NCBI GenBank assembly: GCA_934754415.1 | Contig: CAKVIS010000028.1 | Location: 1 to 23,894, forward strand | DNA: 23,894 nt | Direction: 5' to 3' | Origin: an uncultured Bulleidia sp. | Lineage (GTDB): Bacteria; Bacillota_I; Bacilli_A; Erysipelotrichales; Erysipelotrichaceae | Shown here: one piece after another, positions 7,641 to 15,307 of the stretch | How positions within the stretch are numbered: position 1 is the stretch's first letter | Layout of the letters: every line of letters begins with the position of its first letter | Notes under the pieces: model-generated | Seen by the model: only the letters and a program-made list of their open reading frames with translations | What the model was told of the DNA's origin: nothing | Databases searched by the model: none | Position numbers and translations under genes: made by a program

Positions 7641-7673
7641 GGATTAGTTTACCACAAAGGCATACAGGCATGT

Positions 7674-8564
7674 CTAAAGAATTGTGAAATACGAAGCTAA
7701 TTCCGTACATATTTTTCTGTATCTTTCACTGTAGGCACTGTTTTTATTCCATACAAAGGTAGTGTGCTGATGTAAGGGAAGATTCTGGATAGGAATTTCT
7801 TTTAAAGTGCCGTTTTCCAGTTCTTCTTTTGCGGCAAGTCTGTATAAAAAGGCAATACCTGTATCCTTCTTTAATAAGGAGATGATAGAAGAAACGTTTT
7901 CTATTTCCACATAGTTTTGAAAATCTGTATAAGAAAGGTTATAGGTGCTCAGATAGCTGTCCAGTAAGTCTCTTGTACCACAACCAGATTCTCTTAAAAG
8001 TAATCTTTCCTCCAGTAAATCTTTGACATGTTCTATTTTATGATGGAATACATGATCTGAAGAACAGAGGCATACAAAACTGTCAGTATAGAAATGTAAC
8101 TGTTCATACTTTTTAAACGGATAGTATCCTTCAATAAGGGCAAAATGTATTTCTCCCTTTTCCAGTCTGGATAATAACTGTTTGGCATTACCATACACGA
8201 TATGCAGGTTGATTTCCGGATGACACTGTAAGAATTTGCTTAAGATATCTGGCAGTGTATATTCTCCTGCAGTTAAAGTAACGCCAAATGTAAGATGGAT
8301 GACAGGTGTGGAAGTGTGCATGCTTTTGATCATGATTTCTTCATCATTACGTATGACAGTCATGGTTTCATATAATATCTTTCCTGCTTTTGTCAAAGAG
8401 AGTTTTCTGTCACGGTAGGTAAACAGTCTGACATCATATCTTTCTTCCAGAAAACGGATATGCTGGGATACTGCAGGCTGGGTAATGTGTAATTCCTGAG
8501 AGGCTTTGGTGTAATTCATATATTTACAGACACACAGAAAGGTTTCTATTCTTTGATCTATCAT
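7674..8564 (-). CDS. LysR-family transcriptional regulator
   Basis: This 296-residue protein has the full LysR layout. The N-terminal winged HTH is MIDQRIETFLCVCKYMNYTK followed by ASQELHITQPAVSQHI and LEERYDVRLFTYRDRKLSLT. A C-terminal effector domain of two lobes runs from about residue 90. I chose ATG 8564 because GGAGGAAC sits just before it and the HTH begins there; an upstream in-frame ATG (8723) lies inside the divergent gene. The gene is divergent from the PII-like/antiporter pair with a 106-bp gap, the usual arrangement when a LysR protein controls its neighbour. Its effector is unknown. A perfect inverted repeat in front of its own start suggests autoregulation. Confidence 0.92.
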   Translation of the reverse strand: MIDQRIETFLCVCKYMNYTKASQELHITQPAVSQHIRFLEERYDVRLFTYRDRKLSLTKAGKILYETMTVIRNDEEIMIKSMHTSTPVIHLTFGVTLTAGEYTLPDILSKFLQCHPEINLHIVYGNAKQLLSRLEKGEIHFALIEGYYPFKKYEQLHFYTDSFVCLCSSDHVFHHKIEHVKDLLEERLLLRESGCGTRDLLDSYLSTYNLSYTDFQNYVEIENVSSIISLLKKDTGIAFLYRLAAKEELENGTLKEIPIQNLPLHQHTTFVWNKNSAYSERYRKICTELASYFTIL

Positions 8565-8571
8565 AGTTCCT

Positions 8572-8638
8572 CCATAAGCAATTCTTATGGATATATCATA
8601 ATATATAATTATAAATTTGTGATACTTTCTCCTATAAT
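8572..8638. promoter_or_regulatory. Divergent control region: LysR box and promoter of the PII-like operon
   Basis: CCATAAG (8572-8578) and CTTATGG (8584-8590) form a perfect 7-bp inverted repeat with a 5-bp spacer; it contains the T-N11-A pattern of LysR sites. It also overlaps the LysR gene's ribosome site. For the plus strand, TATAAT at 8633-8638 is a perfect -10, but the 17-bp-spaced -35 position (8610-8615) is poor, as expected for an activator-dependent promoter. The stretch between them (8596-8615) is almost pure A/T. Confidence 0.6.
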
Positions 8639-8670
8639 TCACATTTGTAAATAGAGAAAGAGGGGTTAGT

Positions 8671-9012
8671 ATGCAGTTATTAGTACATATTACAAACCAT
8701 GAGAATGTGGTAGATCCTATCATGGTAAAACTGGCTAAAGCAGGCTTTCATGGCGCAACTGTTGTGAGTTGTGAGGGGATGTTAAAGTCATTAAACCAGG
8801 ACAGTGTGGATGCACCAACGATATTCGGGGGATTACGTCAGTTTGTGAATCCTGGTCGTCAGGAAAACAAAATGATTATGATTGTCTTAAAAGATGAAGA
8901 GATTCAGAAAGCTGTAGATATTATTCATACAGTATCCGGAGATATGAAGTTACCAAACACAGGTATTCTGTTTACATTACCGATTACCAGATGGGAAGTG
9001 TCTAAGAATTAA
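8671..9012 (+). CDS. Small PII-like (GlnB-superfamily) signalling protein
   Basis: The protein is 113 residues, the usual size for PII proteins. The beta-alpha-beta pattern fits: MQLLVHITNHENVVDPIMVK, then AGFHGATVVSCEGM, a short loop region (about 43-62), then KMIMIVLKDEEIQKAVDIIHTV and the C-terminal GILFTLPITRWEV, which resembles the GKIFVLPI strand of GlnB. The canonical uridylylated Tyr51 loop and the usual B-loop signature are not visible, so it is PII-like rather than a classical nitrogen PII. AGGGG precedes ATG 8671. The antiporter gene begins 2 bp after its stop, so the protein may gate that transporter in response to a nucleotide or metabolite, as SbtB-type proteins do for their partners. 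This role is inferred. Confidence 0.72.
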   Translation: MQLLVHITNHENVVDPIMVKLAKAGFHGATVVSCEGMLKSLNQDSVDAPTIFGGLRQFVNPGRQENKMIMIVLKDEEIQKAVDIIHTVSGDMKLPNTGILFTLPITRWEVSKN

Positions 9013-9014
9013 TT

Positions 9015-10190
9015 ATGAGTACACTATTCTATTTATCTGTAGCCATGCTGGGTGGTCTTTTAATGACTCGTGTAACACGTCTTGTGAAATTACCGAATGT
9101 CACAGCTTACCTGATTGCAGGTGTGCTGATGGGACCGTGTGTATTAAAACTGGTTCCTGAAGATCAGCTAAACAATTTCAGTATTATTACAGAAGCAGCA
9201 CTTGGCTTTATTGCGTTTTCCATTGGTGATCAGTTTAAACTGGACAGTCTGAAAGCTATTGGTAAACCAGCTCTGATTATTACAGCATTTGAATCCATCT
9301 TTGCTGTAGTGTTTGTTATGAGCATTACTTTATTGCTTGGCTTTGATCCGATTGTATGTGTCATGTTAGGTGCTCTGGCAGCTTCTACTGCACCTGCTGC
9401 TACTTTACTGATTGTAAGACAGTATAAGACAAGCGGACCATTAACCAATATGTTATTACCTGTAGTTGCGGCAGATGATGCCACAGGTCTGATTGCCTAT
9501 TCCATCTGTGTCAATATTGCGACAGGTATGGTCAATCATGATCCATTCAGTGTAACAAACACCTTACTGATTCCTTTAATGGATATTGTACTGGCATTGA
9601 TTGCAGGGGCGTTGATTGGGTTTGTGCTGGCATTAAGTCACAGATACTTTAAGAGTCATACCAACAGAATGTCTGTTGCCATTGCCTGTGTATTCTTTGG
9701 TGTAGGTATTGCAGATCACTTTGGATTATCCAACCTGTTATTGTGTATGGCTATGGGTGCTGTCTATGTCAACTTGAGAAATGATGCAGAAAGAATTCTT
9801 GGCTGCATTGATGACTGGACATATCCTTTATTCATGTTATTCTTTGTCATTTCCGGAGCAGAATTAAATCTTGCCACATTACCAAAGGTAGGTCTGATTG
9901 GAATTATCTACATCTTTGCAAGATTTGGCGGTAAGTTCTTTGGTTCCTGGCTTGGTGGTACCATTACCCATCAGCCTGCTGTAGTCAAAGACAATATCGG
10001 ATGGGCACTGATGCCACAGGCAGGTGTAGCTATTGGTATGGCTACCATGGCACTGGCACAGTTACCATTGGAATATGGTCAGCAGATTCAGACAGTTATC
10101 TTAAGTGCTACGCTGGTATATGAAGTTATCGGACCTATTGCAAGTAAGAATGCTTTGAAAAGAGCAGGAGAAATACACGCAGAAGGCTGA
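9015..10190 (+). CDS. CPA2-type monovalent cation/proton antiporter
   Basis: This 391-residue protein has about 11-13 hydrophobic segments. Hallmarks of the CPA2 (KefB/NapA-like) family are LPNVTAYLIAGVLMGP (26-41), the TM4-like LAASTAPAATLLIVRQ (121-136), and ADDATGL (153-159), whose DD pair (154-155) is the pattern of electrogenic Na+/H+ exchangers. Near the end VKDNIGWALMPQAGVAIGMA (residues 325-344) is also typical. There is no C-terminal RCK/TrkA-N domain, so regulation may come from the PII-like partner encoded 2 bp upstream. It should exchange Na+ or K+ for H+ across the cytoplasmic membrane; the ion is not certain. A terminator follows at 10223. Confidence 0.88.
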   Translation: MSTLFYLSVAMLGGLLMTRVTRLVKLPNVTAYLIAGVLMGPCVLKLVPEDQLNNFSIITEAALGFIAFSIGDQFKLDSLKAIGKPALIITAFESIFAVVFVMSITLLLGFDPIVCVMLGALAASTAPAATLLIVRQYKTSGPLTNMLLPVVAADDATGLIAYSICVNIATGMVNHDPFSVTNTLLIPLMDIVLALIAGALIGFVLALSHRYFKSHTNRMSVAIACVFFGVGIADHFGLSNLLLCMAMGAVYVNLRNDAERILGCIDDWTYPLFMLFFVISGAELNLATLPKVGLIGIIYIFARFGGKFFGSWLGGTITHQPAVVKDNIGWALMPQAGVAIGMATMALAQLPLEYGQQIQTVILSATLVYEVIGPIASKNALKRAGEIHAEG

Positions 10191-10193
10191 TAT

Positions 10194-10207
10194 ACTGTTT
10201 GAACAGT
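10194..10207. repeat. Small palindrome, module copy 1
   Basis: ACTGTT and AACAGT surround TG. A similar palindrome with 7-bp arms lies at 10916-10931 (CACTGTT/AACGGTG around TG). Each is followed by a very similar terminator, so the two sides of the 10316-10858 gene carry the same module. Confidence 0.6.
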
Positions 10208-10222
10208 CATATGTTTTTATTG

Positions 10223-10250
10223 AAAGGGCGAGATATTCGCTCTTTTTTTT
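10223..10250 (+). terminator. Intrinsic terminator of the antiporter operon
   Basis: AAAGGGCGA pairs with TCGCTCTTT (one G-T wobble) around GATAT, with eight T. The same stem recurs at 10961-10987. Confidence 0.9.
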
Positions 10251-10315
10251 CTGTTGGGTTGTAAAAAGAAAAGCGAAAAAGTGTATGTAATAATGAGAGG
10301 ATATTTGTACATCTG

Positions 10316-10858
10316 ATGGCATATACAGTAAACACTTTTGATGCATTTCTCGACTATGTCCACAAACATATGGAATGGGTAAAGGAGGAAACAGTTTTTG
10401 ATTGTAAGGAAGCCTGGAAAGAAGCTTTACTACATCATGGTTTTAAAGAAGGATATGTGATTGCACATACTCCCGTTATCCTGAAGCAATATGGAATTCA
10501 TTGTGAAGATATAGTTATGACCAGAGATAACTTTGCCTATATTTTATGGAGGCATGGAAAAGAATATACGTTTGATGTCTATGGAAAACTGAAAGAAGTT
10601 ATTGAAGAATATGATGTACTGGTTCATGGCAGTCATGAAGGATATAGAGATTATATCTTTTATAAGTTATATCCAGCATCTTCAAACGATTATTATGGAG
10701 TGGAAGTGGCTATCGATAAACCAATTTTGGATAAGGCGGAATATGTAGTACATATAAACTACATAGGAAGGCATCATGGAAAGGGAAGAAAAAAGCTAAA
10801 AAAGTACAGGCTCAATAAGGGTTTGATAGACGACAGATTTACTGTATACTATGAATAG
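10316..10858 (+). CDS. Hypothetical protein, 180 residues, function not recognised
   Basis: It is probably a real gene: it is long, has normal codon use and no good overlapping frame. The sequence is soluble, with no signal peptide or membrane helix and an even mix of Lys, Glu, Asp, Tyr and His. The N-terminal half is helical-looking (FDAFLDYVHKHMEWVKEETV, then FDCKEAWKEALLHHGFKEGY). The second half looks beta-rich (EDIVMTRDNFAYILWRHG, GVEVAIDKPILDKAEYVVHI). The tail is basic (GRHHGKGRKKLKKYRLNKG). I recognise no catalytic motif. The start ATG 10316 has only a distant AGAGG and no well-spaced ribosome site. The gene stands alone between two copies of a palindrome-plus-terminator module, which hints that it arrived as a unit. 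Confidence 0.6.
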   Translation: MAYTVNTFDAFLDYVHKHMEWVKEETVFDCKEAWKEALLHHGFKEGYVIAHTPVILKQYGIHCEDIVMTRDNFAYILWRHGKEYTFDVYGKLKEVIEEYDVLVHGSHEGYRDYIFYKLYPASSNDYYGVEVAIDKPILDKAEYVVHINYIGRHHGKGRKKLKKYRLNKGLIDDRFTVYYE

Positions 10859-10915
10859 AAGAATACTGCGAGGCTTAAATTTTCCCTGGAAAGCTGATAT
10901 ACGATATGTGGGGTG

Positions 10916-10931
10916 CACTGTTTGAACGGTG
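10916..10931. repeat. Small palindrome, module copy 2
   Basis: CACTGTT and AACGGTG surround TG (one T-G mismatch on the DNA, a wobble in RNA). It is the counterpart of 10194-10207. A run of six G followed by CCC lies just after it (10933-10941), unusual for this AT-rich DNA. Confidence 0.5.
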
Positions 10932-10960
10932 AGGGGGGCCCACGGCAGTATTTCAATCAT

Positions 10961-10987
10961 AAAAAGGGCGATATATTCGCTCTTTTT
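10961..10987 (+). terminator. Intrinsic terminator after the hypothetical gene
   Basis: AAAAAGGGCGA pairs with TCGCTCTTTTT around TATAT. It is a near copy of the terminator at 10223-10250 and separates the hypothetical gene from tmk. Confidence 0.88.
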
Positions 10988-11032
10988 ATGTTGGGGTGAT
11001 TGAAACAGTCCTTTTTTATAAAGGGGTCTACG

Positions 11033-11041
11033 TGGTATAAT
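11033..11041 (+). promoter_or_regulatory. Extended -10 promoter of the tmk operon
   Basis: TGGTATAAT at 11033-11041 is a perfect extended -10 (TG-N-TATAAT) with no good -35 in front. Transcription should begin about seven bases later, at or next to the tmk ATG (11049). No ribosome site fits between, so the tmk mRNA is probably leaderless. Confidence 0.65.
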
Positions 11042-11048
11042 CAAAAAT

Positions 11049-11675
11049 ATGAAAAAGGGATTATTTATTACATTTGAAGGTCCGGATGGATCGGGTAAAA
11101 CTACAGTGAGTACTGCAGTTATTGAAAGACTTCAAAAAGAAGGCTATGCAGTGAAATATACCAGAGAACCTGGTGGTTCTAAAATAGCAGAGGAAATCAG
11201 AGGTGTTATTTTAGATCCTGCCAATACAGAGATGGATGCACGTACAGAAGCTTTATTATATGCCGCAAGTCGCAGACAACATCTGGTTGAGAAAGTACTG
11301 CCTGCATTGGAAGAAGGAATTACTGTGATTTCTGACAGATTCATTGACAGCTCTCTTGCGTATCAGGGGTGTGGAAGAAAAATTGGTATTGAAGAAGTGT
11401 ATGGCATTAATGAATTTGCCATAGAAGGACACATGCCGGATAAGACTATCTTTTTAAATATACCTGCAGAAGTAGGCCTGGAAAGAATTTCTTCCAGAAC
11501 CAGTCTTGACAGACTGGATCAGGAAAGTGCCAGCTTCCATAAAGCTGTGTATGATGGATATCATACAGTGATTTCCATGTATAAAGACAGAATGATCATT
11601 GTGGATGCACAAAAACCTGTAGAAGAAGTTATTGAACAGGCATATACCATTGTGAAAGGACTGTTAGATGCTTAA
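11049..11675 (+). CDS. tmk: Thymidylate kinase
   Basis: This 208-residue cytoplasmic enzyme phosphorylates dTMP to dTDP for DNA synthesis. The N-terminus MKKGLFITFEGPDGSGKTT carries the P-loop (residues 10-18) right where Tmk proteins have it, which fixes the start. YTREPGGSKIAEEIR holds the conserved REPGG. ISDRFIDSSLAYQG holds the DR(Y/F)xDS motif, and SRTSLDRLDQE fits the lid region. The length is standard. The start has no Shine-Dalgarno sequence; a perfect extended -10 ends seven bases before ATG. It overlaps holB by 8 bp and opens the block of replication and ribosome-maturation genes. Confidence 0.95.
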   Translation: MKKGLFITFEGPDGSGKTTVSTAVIERLQKEGYAVKYTREPGGSKIAEEIRGVILDPANTEMDARTEALLYAASRRQHLVEKVLPALEEGITVISDRFIDSSLAYQGCGRKIGIEEVYGINEFAIEGHMPDKTIFLNIPAEVGLERISSRTSLDRLDQESASFHKAVYDGYHTVISMYKDRMIIVDAQKPVEEVIEQAYTIVKGLLDA

Positions 11676-12633
11676 AGATCTGTTAAGCAAAACACAGCCT
11701 GTTGCTTTTACTGCCATTCAGACAGCATTAGTGAATCATACGGTTTCCCATGCGTATATCTTTACAGGTCCTGCGGGAACCCCTAAGAAAGAAGCAGCGT
11801 ATTTACTGGCACAGTCTTTGTTTTGTACACATACAGAAGAAGGTCTGGCATGCCAGAGCTGTGATACGTGTAAAAGAATAGAAGAAGGCGCACATATGGA
11901 CTTTGTCTATCTGGATGGCAATGCAAAGAGTATTTCCAAAAAGGATGTGGATGATCTGCAACTGCAGTTTTCCAAGACAAGTTCTGAAGAAGGTACCGGC
12001 ACAAGATGTTATATTCTGGACCATTTTGAAAACAGCAGTTCTTCTGCTATGAACAGTCTGCTGAAATTTCTGGAGGAACCAGGGAAAGATGTGGTGGGTA
12101 TACTTATCACTGATAACATTCATCGTATCTTACCAACTATTGTGTCCAGATGTACCATGATTCCTTTTACAGCTATGACCAGTGAATACAGAATGACTCT
12201 TGCAAAAGAAGAAGGTATTCCTGAAGAAGACTGCTGGATGTTTTCTCATGTGATTCATGCCAATACAGGTTTGAAAGATATCTATGAAAGTGATGTATAT
12301 TCCCATGCCCTGGATATGCTGCAACAGTATCTGCAGGGGGATAAGGAAGAACTGTTAGTAGATTATGATGTCAGTTATAAACTCAATGAAAGAAGCAGTT
12401 GTATTGAACTTGTAAGACTGTTTCTGGATATGCTGAATACGTATTGTCATGATGTGATCTGTCACAGTGCCCGGGGGCCTCACTGGTATGTGAGTAAAGC
12501 TAATAAGGAAACAGATCTGCATAAGATGACGAAGATGTTGATATGTGTAAATACACAGATGGATAAGTGCAATAAATACAATGATCCGTATCTTGTACTT
12601 GCACAGACGATGTATATGTTGGAGGAACTTTGA
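11668..12633 (+). CDS. holB: DNA polymerase III delta' subunit
   Basis: This 321-residue clamp-loader subunit is part of the complex that places the sliding clamp on DNA. The zinc-binding cysteines Cys53, Cys62, Cys65 and Cys68 (ACQSCDTC) are in place. The P-loop is degenerate (GPAGTPKKEA, residues 34-43), lacking the GKT core, so this subunit should not hydrolyse ATP; that fits a stator role. SSSSAMNSLLKFLEEP is the conserved sensor-1/SRC-side segment of the family, and RILPTIVSRC holds the SRC motif. The gene overlaps tmk by 8 bp, and its TGA overlaps the ricT ATG. Confidence 0.92.
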   Translation: MLKDLLSKTQPVAFTAIQTALVNHTVSHAYIFTGPAGTPKKEAAYLLAQSLFCTHTEEGLACQSCDTCKRIEEGAHMDFVYLDGNAKSISKKDVDDLQLQFSKTSSEEGTGTRCYILDHFENSSSSAMNSLLKFLEEPGKDVVGILITDNIHRILPTIVSRCTMIPFTAMTSEYRMTLAKEEGIPEEDCWMFSHVIHANTGLKDIYESDVYSHALDMLQQYLQGDKEELLVDYDVSYKLNERSSCIELVRLFLDMLNTYCHDVICHSARGPHWYVSKANKETDLHKMTKMLICVNTQMDKCNKYNDPYLVLAQTMYMLEEL

Positions 12634-13766
12634 TGGAAGACACAAAGGAAATACAGGAAGAAAAGGTAACGTACACATATGCCGTTGCCATTAAGTTTGA
12701 ATCAAACGGAAAGCCATATACCTTTGGCTGTGAGACAAAAGACATTCATAAAGGGGATTATGTTGTTGTAGAAACACAACAGGGTATTGAACTTGGACAG
12801 GCAGATGCCGATGCTATTGAAACAGGAAAACTGGGAATTACCATGCCTACACGTCCTGTTTTAAGACTGGCTACTGAAAGAGATAAAAGGGACTATGAAG
12901 AAAACCTGGAAGAAAATGATATCGCTTTTGATATCTGTCACAGAGAAATTAAAAAGCTGGAACTTCCTATGGATCTTTTAAGTGCCAGATATACTCTGGA
13001 CAGATCTAAGGTGTTATTTGTTTACCTTGCCGAACAAAGAGTAGACTTCAGAGAATTATTAAAAATACTTGGCTCCCAGTTGCATTGCCGTATTGAATTA
13101 CGTCAGATTGGGGAAAGAGATAAAGCCAAGATGATTGGTGGTATTGGCCCATGTGGTATGGAATGTTGCTGCAGAAGATTCAAGACACACTTTGATGTTA
13201 TCTCCATCAATATGGCCAAGAATCAGTTACTGGCTTTAAATATTGATAAGTTATCCGGTATGTGCGGTAAACTCATGTGCTGTTTAAAGTATGAAGATGA
13301 TGACTATAAGGAAATGACATGTGGATTACCTAAGATGGGATCTCAGGTGGAATACGAAGGAAATATCTATCGTATTACAGGTATGAATGTCATGGCAGAT
13401 GAGGCAAAACTGGAAAACAGAGAAAATGCCATTTTCATCACTCTGGAAGATCTTCGTACAAAAGCCATTCCAAGAAAAGGTGTGGTGATGCCTGCTAAGA
13501 AAGAGGAAGAACCAAAACCTGTTCAAAAGACAGTGGTACATGTAAAGAAAGAGGAAAAACCAGTTCTACGTAAACCTAAACGTGAAGACAGAGAAAAACC
13601 TGTACAGAATAAGGAAGTCAGATCTTTCTCCAGAAAGAATAAAGAATCTTCCAATGCAGAAGTGCGTACCTTTACAAGAAAGAACAGACAGACAGATACT
13701 GCAAAGAATCCTAATGTAACAGTACGTACATTTGGACGTAAAAAGAAAGAAGAGGAAACAAAGTGA
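12633..13766 (+). CDS. ricT: PSP1-domain protein RicT (YaaT), Y-complex component
   Basis: This 377-residue protein has the PSP1 domain with its cysteine signature GGIGPCGMECCCRRF (residues 169-183) and a second cluster MCGKLMCCLKYE (210-221). In Bacillus, RicT works with RicA and RicF in an Fe-S-containing complex that promotes RNase Y mRNA maturation. I chose ATG 12633 because GGAGG at 12621-12625 is well placed; it overlaps the holB stop as TGATG. From about residue 285 the protein has a basic, disordered tail ending in three copies of a VR(T/S)F-x-RK(N/K) motif. YabA and YaaQ genes, often near ricT, are absent. Confidence 0.92.
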   Translation: MEDTKEIQEEKVTYTYAVAIKFESNGKPYTFGCETKDIHKGDYVVVETQQGIELGQADADAIETGKLGITMPTRPVLRLATERDKRDYEENLEENDIAFDICHREIKKLELPMDLLSARYTLDRSKVLFVYLAEQRVDFRELLKILGSQLHCRIELRQIGERDKAKMIGGIGPCGMECCCRRFKTHFDVISINMAKNQLLALNIDKLSGMCGKLMCCLKYEDDDYKEMTCGLPKMGSQVEYEGNIYRITGMNVMADEAKLENRENAIFITLEDLRTKAIPRKGVVMPAKKEEEPKPVQKTVVHVKKEEKPVLRKPKREDREKPVQNKEVRSFSRKNKESSNAEVRTFTRKNRQTDTAKNPNVTVRTFGRKKKEEETK

Positions 13767-14617
13767 TTCGCCAAAAGTCTTTTTCCAATGACAACAGTAC
13801 TTTGTATTTAGTGCCTACACCTATTGGAAATTTACAGGAAATGACACCTAGAGCACTGGAAATACTTAACAGTGTGGATGTGATTGCATGTGAGGACACA
13901 AGAACTTCAGGACAGCTGTTAAAACACTTTGATATTCACAAACGTTTGATTGCGTATCAGAATTTCAATGAAGAAAGCAGCTGTAAGGGAATTGTAAAAC
14001 TGTTGAGTGAAGGGTTGAATGTAGCTCTGATTTCAGATGCAGGCTATCCTTTGATCAATGATCCAGGACAGAAGGTAGTTACCCTTGCCACACAGGAAGG
14101 CTATAATGTGGTGCCTGTTTCAGGGTGCAGTGCTTTTCTGAATGCACTTGTAGCTTCTGGACTTGTGGCACAACCATTTCTGTTTATAGGTTTTTTACCT
14201 TCCAGCAGTTCAGAGTGTAAAAAGAAGGTACAGATGTATAAAGACTATCCTATGACCATGGTGTTCTATGAAGCACCACACAGAATAGAAAAAACATTAC
14301 GTATCTTACTGGAAGTGTTTGGTAACAGAAGATGTACACTTGCAAGAGAACTCACCAAGCTGCATGAAGAATTTCTAAGAGGTACAATTGAAGAAATACT
14401 GGAAGTAGTGAATGAATTAAAAGGCGAAATGGTGATCGTGGTAGAAGGCAATACCATGGATCCTCAGGAAGCTGTTACAGAAGAAGTGTTATTACAGAAG
14501 GTGGAAGAGTATATAGAGAAGGGTATGAAAGCTTCCATGGCTGTTAAAGAAGTAAGCAAGGAAACAGGTGTTTCCAAGAATCGCATTTATGAACTCGTAC
14601 ATCGTACGAAAGAATGA
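13763..14617 (+). CDS. rsmI: 16S rRNA (cytidine-1402 2'-O)-methyltransferase
   Basis: This 284-residue SAM-dependent tetrapyrrole-methylase-fold enzyme modifies C1402 in the ribosomal P site. The family motifs are TLYLVPTPIGNLQEMT (residues 13-28), ACEDTRTSGQLLKHF (45-59), LISDAGYPLINDPG and the late FYEAPHRIEKTL and CTLARELTKLHEEF. The start is GTG 13763, overlapping ricT by 4 bp; it matches the N-terminal alignment of RsmI from Bacillus. The C-terminal HTH-like segment AVKEVSKETGVSKNRIYELV is usual for the family. The length is normal. Confidence 0.94.
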   Translation: MIRQKSFSNDNSTLYLVPTPIGNLQEMTPRALEILNSVDVIACEDTRTSGQLLKHFDIHKRLIAYQNFNEESSCKGIVKLLSEGLNVALISDAGYPLINDPGQKVVTLATQEGYNVVPVSGCSAFLNALVASGLVAQPFLFIGFLPSSSSECKKKVQMYKDYPMTMVFYEAPHRIEKTLRILLEVFGNRRCTLARELTKLHEEFLRGTIEEILEVVNELKGEMVIVVEGNTMDPQEAVTEEVLLQKVEEYIEKGMKASMAVKEVSKETGVSKNRIYELVHRTKE

Positions 14618-14647
14618 GGTATAGTAATATAGAAAGGAAGTTAGAGT

Positions 14648-15307
14648 ATGACAACTTTATTATCTGATCCAAAACTGGTAAAAATGTTATTTGTAATCTT
14701 TCTGGGAATTATCCTTGTAGAAACCATTGCCATTATTGTACTGGCTATCAAGAAAAACCAGATTCTGTATGTAGAAAAGGAAGTACCTGTAAATCATGCC
14801 CCAATGGCAAAAAATCAGAGACTGACACCATTAGAAGTCTCAAGAACTGTAGAGGACAGTCCAACTGTTTTAACACCATTGGAACCTGCTCCACCTGTTT
14901 CTGAAAATTCTGATCTTGATCTTATGTCCTTTAAATCTTCTCCTCAGGAAATTCCTGAAGAAGAAACAGTGGTTTCAAGAACACCAAGTCAGATTATTAC
15001 AGGTCTTGTATTAGGTGTGACAGTTAATGGGTTTACACAGGAAGTGAAAGTACCTTCTTTCCCATGTCTTTTAGGAAGAGAAGGAGATAAGTGTGATATT
15101 GTCATCAGTGAACCTGCTGTCAGCAGAAGACATGCAAAGTTCATTAAAGAAAATGAAGAAGTATATATTGAAGATGTCTCTGAACATAATGGTACTTTCT
15201 TAAACGAAGTAAAATTACCACCTCTAGGAAAAGCTAAAGTGCATGAAGGTGATGAAATTACTCTGGGAAGAGTGCGTATCAAGGTAAAGAGTTATCTGTA
15301 TTCTTAA
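14648..15307 (+). CDS. Membrane-anchored FHA-domain protein
   Basis: The protein has 219 residues. A single membrane helix lies at about residues 10-33, followed by a Pro/Glu-rich linker (40-115) and a C-terminal FHA domain (about 118-217). The domain shows LLGREGDKCDIVI, then EPAVSRRHAKF, then SEHNGTFLNEVKL. These are the Gly-Arg, Ser-Arg-Arg-His and Asn-Gly-Thr residues that bind phosphothreonine. The FHA domain is probably cytoplasmic, reading a phosphorylated partner of a Ser/Thr kinase that is not encoded in this window. AAAGGAAG precedes ATG 14648. The next gene overlaps by one base (TAATG). Confidence 0.88.
   Translation: MTTLLSDPKLVKMLFVIFLGIILVETIAIIVLAIKKNQILYVEKEVPVNHAPMAKNQRLTPLEVSRTVEDSPTVLTPLEPAPPVSENSDLDLMSFKSSPQEIPEEETVVSRTPSQIITGLVLGVTVNGFTQEVKVPSFPCLLGREGDKCDIVISEPAVSRRHAKFIKENEEVYIEDVSEHNGTFLNEVKLPPLGKAKVHEGDEITLGRVRIKVKSYLYS

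Noticed and set aside
7249..7647. Plus-strand frame of 132 codons opposite the peptidase gene
   Set aside because: It is antisense to the M15 gene, which has all its zinc and catalytic residues.
8565..8723. A longer LysR start at 8723
   Set aside because: It would run into the divergent PII-like gene and add 53 residues before the HTH; ATG 8564 has GGAGG and fits the family.
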